Positions 43,539 to 53,239 of a stretch of 64,000 nucleotides of DNA are shown here, in pieces; positions within the stretch are counted from its first letter, which is position 1, and each line of letters opens with the position of its first letter. The stretch covers positions 186,001-250,000 of the forward strand of contig CAWDZQ010000003.1 in the NCBI GenBank assembly GCA_963807065.1, written 5' to 3'. The notes under the pieces were generated by a model. It had not been told where the DNA came from. It was given only the letters and a program-made list of their open reading frames with translations, and searched no databases. Made by a program: the position numbers and the translations under genes. This DNA comes from CAWAND01 sp963807065 (lineage in GTDB: Bacteria; Chloroflexota; Anaerolineae; Anaerolineales; E44-bin32).

Positions 43539-45583
43539 ATGGACAAGAAACAGGCCACCAAACGTGCGATAGAACTGCGTCGCGAGCTCCAATATCACAA
43601 CTACCGCTACCATGTCCTGCAATCCCCGGTTGTGAGTGACGTGGAGTTTGATCGCTTGCTGGCCGAATTGCGCCAAATCGAGACCGAGCATCCTGATCTG
43701 GTAACCGATGACTCCCCCACACAGCGCGTGGGGGAGAGCCGGTCGACAAGTTTGAGCGTGTCCGGCATCCCGCATCGATTCTCAGCCTAAGCAACGCTTT
43801 CGACCCCGATGATATCCGGAGCTGGTTCGACCGAATCGCCAAGATCGACGAGCGTGTGGAGCACGCCGGGTTTGTGGTTGAGCCGAAATTGGACGGTTTG
43901 ACAGTGGTTCTTCATTACGAGAAAGGTGTTTTTGTGCTGGGCGCTACCCGAGGCGATGGCCAATACGGCGAGGCGATCACCTCCAATCTCAGGACGGTTC
44001 GATCCCTGCCGCTCCGAATTCCGGTGGAATCCGGTGGACCTCCGGCGCCATCTCGCCTCGTCGTGCGTGGCGAAGCACTTATCTTTCGCGATGATTTCAA
44101 GGTCATGAATCAGGCCCTCGAGGCGGCCGGGGAACGTACGTTCGTCAACCCCCGCAACACGGCGTCGGGTGCCCTTCGCCAGCTCGACCCAAGCCTTACG
44201 GCCAGCCGGCCCATCAGCCTGCTCTGCTACGCTGTGGTCGACGGCGAAGGAGAGCTTCCCGGCACGCAGTGGGAAACCCTGGCCTGGCTCAGAGAGCTGG
44301 GCTTTCCGGTCGCCAGTGAGCCGAGCCGGGTTCCCGACCTGGAGGCGGCCATCGAGGCTGCGCAAGAGCTCGAGACCCGTCGGGAAAACCTGGCCTATGA
44401 GTTAGACGGGGCGGTGATCAAGATCGACGACCTCCAACTCTCATCTGAACTGGGGGTGGTGGGCAAGGATCCGCGCGGGGCGATTGCTTACAAGTTCGCA
44501 GCCCAAGAGGTGAGCACTCAGCTCCAGGATATCGGTGTCAACGTCGGCCGGACCGGGGTCATCACGCCGTACGCCATCTTGGAACCGGTTGAAGTAGGTG
44601 GGGTGACGGTCCGTCAGGCGACGTTGCACAATTTTGACTTCATCAAAGACAAGGACATTCGGATCGGTGACCGAGTGATGATCAAGCGGGCCGGGGATGT
44701 GATCCCATACGTCATTGGACCGATCGAGGATGCTCGGCAAGGTGATGAGAAGCCCTTCAGGATGCCAAGGCGCTGCCCTTCATGCGGTGAAGCTCTCGAG
44801 CAAGTTGAAGGTGAGGTGGCGGTGTATTGCGTCAATTCGGCCTGCCCCGCTCAACTGGTCAGGAATGTGGAGCACTTTGCTTCCCGAGGAGCGATGGACA
44901 TTGAGGGCCTGGGGATCAAAGTCGCGCAGCAGTTGGTGGAGGAGGGCAAGATCGGGGATGTCGGCGATTTGTACAGCCTGACCGAGGACCGGCTGTTGGA
45001 TCTGGAGGGTTTTGCTGAAAAGAAGGCGCAGGCCCTGGTGGCGGCCGTCGACGCCTCGCGCAGCCAGCCACTTCAACGTCTGATTGGAGCGCTGGGCATA
45101 CGCGGGATTGGGGATGTGGTGGCGGGGGACCTTGCGTTGGCCTTTGGCGACCTGGATGCCTTGAGCCGGGCCAACGCGGACAACCTTACTCAAGTCGAAG
45201 GTGTCGGTCCGAACCTGGCGCAGGCGGTTTTGGATTGGTTCGATCAAAACAAGAACAAGGCTCTGCTGGAAAAACTCAAGCAGGCGCGGGTGTGGCCCCG
45301 GGTAGATCGCTCGCCTGCTCTCCAGGGACCATTGGCGCTTGACGGACTCACCTTCGTGGTCACCGGAACCCTGCCCCATTTGACCCGTGACGAAGCCAAG
45401 GAATTGATCAAGATTCAGGGTGGAAAGGTGGCGGGAAGTGTGAGCCGCAACACGAATTATCTTGTCTTGGGGGAGAACCCAGGCTCAAAACTCGACCGCG
45501 CCCAGCAGCTGGGAATCCCGACACTGGATGAAGATGGTCTGCGTCGCCTGATCGAAACTCTCGGAAGGGGTGGTGAGGATTGA
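43539..45583 (+). CDS. ligA: NAD-dependent DNA ligase LigA, interrupted by a one-base gap in a G run
   Basis: The first frame carries the NAD-binding Ia domain (residues 1-65, with YHNYRYHVLQSPVVSDVEFD). The second begins inside the adenylation domain and includes KLDGLTVVLHYEKG, the nucleotidyl lysine motif. It continues with the OB fold, the four-cysteine zinc finger (CPSCGEALEQ ... CVNSACPAQ), helix-hairpin-helix repeats and a BRCT domain. The break is at the G run 43730-43734. Adding one G gives QRVGGEPVDKFERVRHPASILSLSNAF, exactly the family sequence. Because ligA is essential and all else is intact, the gap is almost certainly a sequence error. Confidence 0.93.
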
Positions 45584-45608
45584 CACTCGCTGTTCATGGG
45601 GCTAGACT
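45580..45608 (+). promoter_or_regulatory. Promoter of the alpha-oxoamine synthase gene
   Basis: Consensus TTGACA (45580-45585), overlapping the ligA stop, and TAGACT (45603-45608) are separated by exactly 17 bp. Start of transcription would be near 45615, about 30 bases before the ATG. Confidence 0.75.
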
Positions 45609-45646
45609 GTTCCGGCAAGTCGAACGGCAATGAAGGAGCCTTTTGG

Positions 45647-46864
45647 ATGGATTTGACCCGGAATGAGGACAACATCTCCAAGCGGATTCAGGCCGTACTG
45701 GAAAGAGTTGGTTCCGCGGAGCTCTCTGATCTCTACCTCTACAATATTCCGGTATCGGAAATCCATGGCGGCGCCAGCGTGTCGGTAGATGGCCGGGAAA
45801 TGGGAATGTTTGCATCCTACAGCTATCTGGGACTGCTGGGCCACCCACGCATCAATGAGGCGGCCATCAGGGCCACAGAAACCTACGGCACCGGAACGCA
45901 TGGTGTCCGGACGCTGGCAGGCACGCTCGAGCTGCACCTGGCGTTAGAAGAGACCATCGCCGAATTCAAAGACGCTGAAGACGCTATCACTTTTTCATCG
46001 GGTTACGTCACCAATCTTTCCACGATTTCGACCCTGGTGGGGCGCCACGACGTGGTGCTGAGCGACAAACTCAATCACGCCAGCATCGTTGACGGCTGTC
46101 TGCTTTCCGGAGCCCACTTCGTTCGCTTCAAACACAACGATATGCAGGATTTGGCCCAGCGTCTGGAAGAAGCACCCGAATCCGCCAGCAAGCTCGTGGT
46201 GTCTGATGCCGTGTTCAGCATGGATGGCGACATCGTGGATCTGCCCCACTTGGCCGACACCTGCCGGCGCTATGGTGCCTGGTTGATGATTGACGAGGCG
46301 CATTCGGTCGGCGTGTTGGGGGAGACAGGGCGTGGCATCGAAGAGCACTTCGGGACACCCGGTTTGATCGACATCAAGATGGGGACGCTGAGCAAGACCA
46401 TTCCCAGCGTCGGCGGCTACATCGCCGGCAAGCGTGATGTGGTCAAGTTCCTGCGCCATCAGGCGAGGGGCTACGTGTTTTCGGCGGCACTGCCGCCTGC
46501 ACAGGCTGCTGCGGCGCTGGAGTCCTTCAAAGTCATCCAGGACGAACCATGGCGTGTCCAAAAGCTGCGCGACAATGCACACCACTTCATAAGGGGGTTG
46601 AAAGAACGAGGTTTCGATACCCTCCGCTCGGAGACGGCGATAGTGCCCATCCTTTGCGGTTCGGACGACCGTGCCTTTCGTGTGGCCAGGGAAGCGCATC
46701 GGGAGAATGTGTTTGTGCTGCCTGTGGTGTCACCTGCCGTTCCTGACGGAATGGCCAGATTGCGAGCGACGGTCACTGCGGCGCACTCCTCGGATCAAAT
46801 CGAGCATGCCATGGATGTCTTCGCCCGGGCGGGGCGAAAGGTGGGTGTGCTGACGGAAGCCTGA
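45647..46864 (+). CDS. Alpha-oxoamine synthase-family aminotransferase
   Basis: This is a 405-residue PLP enzyme of the group that includes glycine C-acetyltransferase (Kbl), BioF and serine palmitoyltransferase. Visible motifs are NYLGLLGHP-like SYLGLLGHP, GTHGVRTLAGTLELHLALE, DKLNHASIVDG, DEAHSVGVLGETGRGI and the PLP-lysine motif GTLSKTIPSVGGYIAG. It condenses an amino acid with an acyl-CoA. The N-terminus of about 45 residues before the core, the GVLG pattern and the SKTIPS context fit serine palmitoyltransferase-like members slightly better than Kbl, but this is not decisive. AAGGAG precedes the ATG at 45647. Confidence 0.88.
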   Translation: MDLTRNEDNISKRIQAVLERVGSAELSDLYLYNIPVSEIHGGASVSVDGREMGMFASYSYLGLLGHPRINEAAIRATETYGTGTHGVRTLAGTLELHLALEETIAEFKDAEDAITFSSGYVTNLSTISTLVGRHDVVLSDKLNHASIVDGCLLSGAHFVRFKHNDMQDLAQRLEEAPESASKLVVSDAVFSMDGDIVDLPHLADTCRRYGAWLMIDEAHSVGVLGETGRGIEEHFGTPGLIDIKMGTLSKTIPSVGGYIAGKRDVVKFLRHQARGYVFSAALPPAQAAAALESFKVIQDEPWRVQKLRDNAHHFIRGLKERGFDTLRSETAIVPILCGSDDRAFRVAREAHRENVFVLPVVSPAVPDGMARLRATVTAAHSSDQIEHAMDVFARAGRKVGVLTEA

Positions 46865-46886
46865 ACGACGCCGTTCAGCCTTGTGT

Positions 46887-46919
46887 ACATGCCTGCGGTA
46901 ACGGTCGCAGGCATGTTTT
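46887..46919 (+). terminator. Rho-independent terminator after the oxoamine synthase
   Basis: An 11-bp stem (46887-46897 with 46906-46916) closes an 8-base loop and runs into TTTTGTTTT, 23 bp after the stop. It is also placed to stop the convergent operon. Confidence 0.9.
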
Positions 46920-46968
46920 GTTTTGGCCATGCACCTCTGCAGTTGCGATGGGGGGGCTTCGGTTGAGG

Positions 46969-48327
46969 CTACTCCTGAGTTTCCGACTGCATCTTGCGCC
47001 GCATTGAAATTCGCATAGCCAACCGGTGCAGCTTTCGGATGCGCTCGGCAGCATCTGTGTCCCCGGATTCTTCGAGCCGGCCAACGGCCGAGAGCAGTGC
47101 GTTGAGGAATTGATCGTCGATCGATTCGGCTGACTCCTCGAGCAGGGTTTGGGCGGTAGTGTCGTCGGCCTGGTTGAGCACCTCTTGGGCGAGCTTGAGG
47201 CCCGGTGGCAGCGCTTGCTGGATTAGGGCCTCAAGCCTGTCCTGAATCCTGGACATTTGCTCGAGGGTCTGCGTGTCCCCTTCCTTGTCTGCCGCCTCAA
47301 TGTTGGCCTGCAGGGTTGCCAAGAACAGCTCATCGATCCTAGGCAGGACCTCCATGAGCGCCTGATCCAGGTCTTCGGCCTGGATGAGCTTTTGGAGCAA
47401 GGCGGCCAATTCGGCGGCCCTTGCCTGCTGGACCTGGTCGATCTGCCGGGTGACATCGAGGACGCGTTCCCTGACCAATTCCAACCTGGCTTTCTCGTCT
47501 CCCTCGGCGGCGTCAATGCGGTCAGACAGCTGCTGGAAGAAAGGATAGTCAAGCCCCTGGCGGGTCAGATTGACCAGCGCGATCAAGCGGGATTCATTGG
47601 GGGCGTTGACGATTAGGTCAAGCAGGTTGTCGCGTGTCAGGCCATCACCCAGTTGTTGCAGGCTCTCAACGGCGGCACGCAGCTCAGCCTGCTGCTCTTC
47701 AAGCCGCTTCCCAAGACTCGATTTGGCGAGCACAGCCTCAAGCCGTTGGCTGGCCGACTCGCGGGCGCGTTCGTCGCCCACGGATTGCAGGGCCAGACTG
47801 GCGAGCTGGATGAAAGCGTCATCGATCTCATCGTCGTGCTGTCCGACGAAAGCATCCAGCTCATCTTCTGGCGCATTGAGGAGTTGTTCGAACAGTCGGA
47901 TTTTCTGCCTCTGACTTTCGATGTCCTCTTTGGTGATGCCGTCGGCCTCTAGGATTCTGTCAACCATGCCTTGAATTGTGAGCGCCGATTGGGGTTGAAG
48001 CAGGTAGGCCTTGCGGCGCTCGGCAGGCAGTCGTTCCAGGACCTTCTGGATGAGGCTGCCCACAGAACGCTCCTGGTCATCCTTCGACAGGCCGGCCTCC
48101 ATGGGAACAAAGGTCAACAGGAGTTCCTTGGATGGATCGTGATAAACGATGGGCAGGGGAATCTGACCTTCGAAGCCGCAGACCGGGCAGCGGACGAGGT
48201 TCAAGGCGCCCGAAAGCAAGCGCCCCTTGGCCGATGGCTCGATCTCCGCGTCGATCAGCTGTTGGACCTGTGCTTGGATTGGATTGCGGCAGTTGGGGCA
48301 ACGTACTTGCGTGACTGTCTGGGGCAT
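46969..48327 (-). CDS. CpXC-domain protein with long helical tail
   Basis: This is a 452-residue protein. An N-terminal CpXC zinc domain (residues 1-145) has RCPNC and RCPVCGFEG, two C-P-x-C knuckles, and a helix-rich remainder, a domain of unknown function. The rest is long alpha-helix, rich in Glu, Gln and Leu (RLEEQQAELRAAVESLQQLGD), and probably coiled-coil. The ATG at 48327 has GGAG five bases upstream. In the raw sequence it appears fused to the histidine kinase, but a one-base shift near 48421 accounts for that. It is the last gene of the aminotransferase-kinase-CpXC operon. Confidence 0.78.
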   Translation of the reverse strand: MPQTVTQVRCPNCRNPIQAQVQQLIDAEIEPSAKGRLLSGALNLVRCPVCGFEGQIPLPIVYHDPSKELLLTFVPMEAGLSKDDQERSVGSLIQKVLERLPAERRKAYLLQPQSALTIQGMVDRILEADGITKEDIESQRQKIRLFEQLLNAPEDELDAFVGQHDDEIDDAFIQLASLALQSVGDERARESASQRLEAVLAKSSLGKRLEEQQAELRAAVESLQQLGDGLTRDNLLDLIVNAPNESRLIALVNLTRQGLDYPFFQQLSDRIDAAEGDEKARLELVRERVLDVTRQIDQVQQARAAELAALLQKLIQAEDLDQALMEVLPRIDELFLATLQANIEAADKEGDTQTLEQMSRIQDRLEALIQQALPPGLKLAQEVLNQADDTTAQTLLEESAESIDDQFLNALLSAVGRLEESGDTDAAERIRKLHRLAMRISMRRKMQSETQE

Positions 48328-48359
48328 TGTTCTCCACTCTTCCGTGACCGAAGAATATG

Positions 48360-49929
48360 TCAGCTGTTCGGGGATGGGGCACTGGCAGGCAGCGAGAAGC
48401 AAACTCGAGTTCCCGTCGAGGATCTCATCGTCGACCCAAATCTCTCCGCCGTGCGCTTCGACAACCGCCTTGGCCAAGTATAAACCAAGACCTGTGCCCG
48501 GGGTCTTGGAGGCGGTAGCCCGCGAGCGAAAGAAACGGTCGAACACGCGATGCCGATCCTCGGGAGCAATCCCGGGTCCATTGTCTTCGACGCAAACGGT
48601 CACCCGGTCGTTGACCGACTTGCCGCTGATGGTTATCGGTCCCCCAGGCTGAGAAAACTTCTGGGCATTGGAGATCAGATTGGTTAGGACCTGAAGCAAA
48701 CGAGCCTCGTCCCCCTGGATCGCTGGGAAAGTATCCGGAAAGTTAAGGTGAATGGGATGGTCCGGGGCCTGCACGCTGAACCGTTCGGCCAAGCGTCCGG
48801 CCATGTCGTTCAAGGCGACCTCGCTGAAATTCAAGGGCAGTGCGCCCGCCTGAAGGCGGGAGGCGTCAAGCAAATCGTCAATCAGCTGCGCCAAGCGATC
48901 CGATTCTTCGTCGATAACCTGCAGGCCCTCCCGCACGACCTTTGGATCCCACTCGGCGTCTTCCCGCCTCAGCGTACCGGCATAGCCCTTGATGAGGGCC
49001 ACGGGTGTGCGTAGTTCGTGACTGATCACCGAAATGAAGGTGCTCTTGAGCTCCTCGGCCTCCTTGAAACGCGTGATATCTCGCACATTGGCGACGATGG
49101 TCCACAGATGTACCTGATCGGAGCGCACAGGAGCGTACGTGATTCCAACACTCTTCTTTGAGCCGTCGGGTCGCAAGAGGTCACCTTCCACGTACAGACT
49201 TTCCTGCCCGTTCGTTGGCCAGCCCTCGGCGACGGCCATCTCGAGGGTCTTAAGAGGTTGAGGCTCGGCGAATCGGAAGATCGCGCCGTGCAGCGAGCCC
49301 ATGGCTTCGGCCTCGGGTGTGCCCGTCATGCGGACGCAGGCGCGGTTGAAGCGAGTGATGGCCAGAGTCTGATCCAAAATCACGATTCCGTCGGCGGCGG
49401 CGTCCACCACCGTATCCAGGTGCGCTTTCTGCTGAACGACGGCCGTGAACAGGCGGGCATTGTTGACGGCGATGGCCGCCTGCGCGGCAAAGGCCTGGAG
49501 AACAGCTTTGTCCTGGGTGGAGAACACGCTTGCATAGGCCCGAAAGATGAAAATGACCCCGATGGTCTCGTCGCGTGCGATCAGCGGCAACCCGACGCTG
49601 GACAATAGACCCATGGAGGCGCTGTCGGTGATGCGCTCCAGCCTGGCGGTGACCTCAGGCAGTTCGCTTTGAGCCGACACGGGATGGACGGGCACGTCGT
49701 CGAGTAGGCGCTGGACCCGTTTTAGAAAGGCCGGGCGGATGCCGTAGGCAGCGGCGATGCGCCACTGGCTCTCTTCCCGGAGAGCGATCAGGCTGGCGCG
49801 CCCTGCGAGCAGCTCGGCCGAGATGCGGACGATCCTGGCCAGGACCTCCTGCAGGTCGAGCTCCTCCGACAGGGCGCGCGTCGTTTCCAGCAGGTAGTCG
49901 CGCTGTCGAATGCGAAAATCAGGCAGCAT
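48360..49929 (-). CDS. GAF-PAS sensor histidine kinase, with a one-base shift near its end
   Basis: This is a soluble histidine kinase of about 522 residues. It has a GAF domain (about residues 10-165), a PAS domain (about 170-290), HisKA with FISVISHELRTP (phospho-acceptor His304), and a HATPase domain with N-box NLISNAQKF, VEDNGPGI and GTGLGLYLAKAVVEAHGG. After GGEIWVDDE the frame shifts at about 48421. In the other frame it continues SSTGTRVCFSLPAS and stops at 48360, a normal kinase ending. Without that correction it reads straight into the CpXC gene. Its ATG overlaps the aminotransferase stop (TGATG). No response regulator is adjacent; the OmpR-type regulator at 60891 is a possible partner. 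Confidence 0.85.
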
Positions 49930-51251
49930 CAGCCCGAAGCTTCAGATTCCGCCTCTGTGATGGCCCCTTCGAAGATATGTAATCCCTCATCCACCAGCTC
50001 CCGCTCGATGTTCAGCGGAGGGGCGATGCGAATCGTGCTTTCCCCACAGCCCAGCATCACGAGTCCGCTCTTGAAGGCTTTGTCTACGATTTCCTCTCGC
50101 AGATCGTGCGCCGGCTTCTTGGTGGCTCGATCTTGCACGAATTCAACGCCGATCATCAGGCCTTTTCCCCGGACTTCTCCGATCGAGGGGTGCCGGGCCT
50201 GGATCTCAGCCATAGCGTCAAGAATGTACTCGCCCTGGATCTTGGCGTTCTCCATCATCCCGCTCTCGACCAGGTCCAGCGTGGTCAGGGCCGCCGTGCA
50301 GGCCAGGGGGTTGCCGCCGAAGGTGTTGCCATGCGCTCCGGTGGGCCAATCCATCACGCTTGAGCGGGCGATCATGGCGCCGATCGGCACACCGGACGCC
50401 AACCCCTTGGCGCTGGTGATGATGTCGGGCTCAACACCCCAATGTTGGATGGCCCACATCTTGCCGGTGCGTCCGATCCCGGATTGAACTTCGTCGACGA
50501 TCAGCAATATCCCGTGTTTGTCGCACAGCTTTCGAAGCGATGGGAAGAAGCTGTCGGGTGGAACAACGTAACCGCCTTCGCCCTGAATGGGTTCGACCAG
50601 GATGGCGGCACAATCTTCAGGTGGCACAGAGTATCGGAGGACGACATCTTCGATGAACCGCACCACGGTTTCCCCATAATCGGCACCGTTTTCACGCAGA
50701 ACTGGGCGGTAGGTATTGGGGAAGGGCACGTGCGAGACGCCGTTCATGAGGGGCATGAAGCCACTGCGGTAGACGGGTTTGCTGGCCGTGAAGGCAAGTG
50801 AGCCCATCGTCCGACCGTGAAATGCCCCGTAGAAGCCGATGAACCGCTGGCGCCCGGTATGGTGGCGGGCGAGTTTGATGGCAGCTTCCACGGCTTCTGT
50901 CCCGGAGTTGGCCAGGAAGACCTTGGCCGGTTCTTCAAAGGGAGCAAGCTTGGAGAGCCTCTCCGAGAGCTCGATCCATTTCGGGTTGTAGAAATCGGAT
51001 GAGATGTGGATGAACTGTTCGGCCTGCTGCTGAATAGCCTTGACGACCTGCGGGTGGCTGTGTCCCGTGGTGCAGACGGCGATGCCGGCCGCCAAGTCGA
51101 TGTAGCGGTTCCCGTCGACGTCCCAGACTTCAGAACCGCGGCCGTGATCCATCACAAACGGGTAGGCTCGCGGGTAGGACGGCGAAACGACCTTCCGGTC
51201 GCGCTCGACTAGAGCTTCGGCCTTTGGGCCCGGTATGGTTGGGTTGCTCAA
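49929..51251 (-). CDS. Class III aminotransferase (GABA/acetylornithine type)
   Basis: This is a 440-residue PLP enzyme of fold type I. Key features are GIAVCTTGHSHPQVVKAI, NSGTEAVEAAIKLAR, GFYGAFHGRTMG, the Asp in IVDEVQSGIGRTGKMWA and the PLP lysine in ITSAKGLASGVPIGA. It moves the amino group of an omega-amino acid such as 4-aminobutyrate to 2-oxoglutarate; the exact substrate is open. The TTG start at 51251 has AGGAGG nine bases upstream, which the longer reading lacks. It is followed directly by the histidine kinase in an overlapping operon, an unusual pairing for such an enzyme. Confidence 0.9.
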   Translation of the reverse strand: MSNPTIPGPKAEALVERDRKVVSPSYPRAYPFVMDHGRGSEVWDVDGNRYIDLAAGIAVCTTGHSHPQVVKAIQQQAEQFIHISSDFYNPKWIELSERLSKLAPFEEPAKVFLANSGTEAVEAAIKLARHHTGRQRFIGFYGAFHGRTMGSLAFTASKPVYRSGFMPLMNGVSHVPFPNTYRPVLRENGADYGETVVRFIEDVVLRYSVPPEDCAAILVEPIQGEGGYVVPPDSFFPSLRKLCDKHGILLIVDEVQSGIGRTGKMWAIQHWGVEPDIITSAKGLASGVPIGAMIARSSVMDWPTGAHGNTFGGNPLACTAALTTLDLVESGMMENAKIQGEYILDAMAEIQARHPSIGEVRGKGLMIGVEFVQDRATKKPAHDLREEIVDKAFKSGLVMLGCGESTIRIAPPLNIERELVDEGLHIFEGAITEAESEASG

Positions 51252-51387
51252 GTTAGATGACCTCCTGGGTGTGTCCTTTAGCGGAGAAGGTGGCCGCCCG
51301 CAGGCTCGACTCCCGGTCGCACAATGTGGGGCGGTCAGAGGTGGTGAGGGCAAGCACCCTATGTCGGCTGGATTATATCATCGCGCC

Positions 51388-51418
51388 TTGGTGAAGAAAC
51401 CGATCCGGTGTATATAAT
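51388..51418 (+). promoter_or_regulatory. Promoter of the acyl-CoA ligase gene
   Basis: A TATAAT consensus lies at 51413-51418, within TATATAAT. The best -35 is TTGGTG (51388-51393) at a long 19-bp spacing. On the other strand a TATAAT (51377-51372) may serve the divergent aminotransferase gene. Confidence 0.5.
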
Positions 51419-51471
51419 ACAGTAGGCCGCGGCTGTGCTCGTGCAAGCGTGTAGACAGGGAGGCGTGAGCG

Positions 51472-53156
51472 ATGGACTCGTACCCTTGGCTTGAGCACTA
51501 CGATGCGCGTGTCCCAAAGCATCTGGATTACCCAGATGTCCCCCTTTTCAGACATCTTCAAGACTCCGCCAGGGCCAACCCGAACAAGGCCTGCACGCTG
51601 TTCAAAGGCGGCTCCGTAAGCTATGCAGAGATGGACAAGCTGACGGACGAACTGGCAGCCGCTTTGGTTGAGCTAGGAGTCACCAAGGGGCAGCCGGTGG
51701 GGATTTTCATGCCCAATATCCCTCAGTTCGTGCTGGCTTTCTATGCCGTGCTGAAGGCAGGCGGGGTGGTCACAGCCTTCAACCCGCTGTACACACCCCA
51801 CGAACTGGAACACCAAATGCAGGACAGCGGGATAGAAATCATGTTTGTCATGAGCAGCTTCTACCCCAAGGTCAACGCCGCGCGAGCCAAAACCAAACTG
51901 CGGCGCTGCATTGTCACCAACGTCAAAGAGTACTTGCCAGGAATTAAGCGGGCGCTGTTTACCCTGTTGAAGGATAAGAAGGAAGGACACCGGGTCGAGC
52001 TGGGGCCGGATGACGTCTGGCTTCAGGATCTGCTGGCATCGCACAAGGGTGCGGCTCTGCCTGAGGTAGGTGTTACGTCGGAGAGCGTAGCGCTTTTCCA
52101 GTATAGCGGCGGCACGACGGGCCTTTCCAAGGCGGCCGTGGCGCTTCACCGAAACCTTGTCGCCAACACGCTTCAGATCAACGCCTGGTTTCCGCAGGGG
52201 GGGACGTCTTGCTCATGGCCATCCCGCTTTACCACGTCTACGGGATGGTGGCCGGGATGACCTTCGCCGTGAAGGCGGGGCTGTCGATGGCCATGGTTCC
52301 CAATCCGCGCGATTTGGAGGACCTGCTCGACAACATTGCGACCTACAAGCCCTCAAACTTTCCCGGCGTGCCCACGCTCTACAATGCCATAAACTACCAT
52401 CCCGGGGTCGTGGCCGGGAAGTACGACATGAGCTCGATCCGAGCCTGCATCTCTGGCTCGGCTCCGCTGATGAGGGAAACCAAGGAACGCTTCGAGGGCC
52501 TCACGGGTGGCAAACTGTGCGAGGGGTACGGCCTTTCTGAGGCGCCGACGGCCACGCACTGCAATCCGATCGATGGCGAAAACCGGACGGGCTCGATCGG
52601 CTTGCCCTTTCCGGATGTAGAGTGCCGGATCATCTCCCTCGAAGACGAAACCACGTCGCTTCCACCGGGCGAGATCGGGGAGCTGGTCATCCGGAGTCCC
52701 AACGTGATGGTGGGCTATCACAACATGCCCACGGAGACGGCCAACACATTGAGGGACGGCTGGCTGTACACAGGCGATATCGCGAAAATGGACGAGGACG
52801 GCTACTTCTATATCGTCGACCGCAAGAAGGAACTCATCAAGCCAAGCGGATACCAGGTGTGGCCGAGGGAGGTTGAGGAGGTTCTGGCCGATCATCCCAA
52901 AGTCATGGAAGTCGGCGTGGCCGGGGTGCCAGACCCCTATCGGGGCGAAACGGTCAAGGCATGGGTGGTCCCCGCCGAAGGGGCCGATCTCACAGCAGAC
53001 GAATTGAAGGAATGGTGCAAGCAATCCCTGGCCCCGTTCAAGATCCCGACGGAGATTGAATTTCGGACCGAGCTTCCCAAGACGACCGTGGGCAAGGTCC
53101 TAAGGCGAGAACTTGTGAGCCAGCATATGGCTCAGCATCCGACGTCGAAGACTTGA
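51472..53156 (+). CDS. Long-chain acyl-CoA ligase, interrupted by a one-base gap in a G run
   Basis: The two frames together give an AMP-forming acyl-CoA synthetase of about 560 residues. The first holds the N-domain and the P-loop YSGGTTGLSKAAV (about residue 211). The second has MAIPLYHVYGM, EGYGLSEAPTATHCNP, GWLYTGDIAKMDEDGYFYIVDRKKE and the catalytic lysine in LPKTTVGKVLRREL. The seven-G run at 52197-52203 needs one more G, which gives QGGDVLLMAIPLYHVYG. It activates fatty acids for degradation or lipid synthesis. GGGAGG precedes the ATG. The gap is best read as a homopolymer error. Confidence 0.9.
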
Positions 53157-53191
53157 TGCTTCCGCTCGTCCTGGTCATCATGACAAAAAAG

Positions 53192-53218
53192 AAAGGACCC
53201 CGCTCAGCGGGGTCCTTT
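53192..53218. terminator. Bidirectional terminator between the acyl-CoA ligase and ftsH
   Basis: An 11-bp stem (53192-53202 with 53208-53218) closes a 5-base loop. A run of A precedes it, which gives the minus-strand ftsH message its U tract; on the plus strand TTTGGTTCT follows. Confidence 0.88.
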
Positions 53219-53239
53219 GGTTCTCGGGTTGGATGGAGA

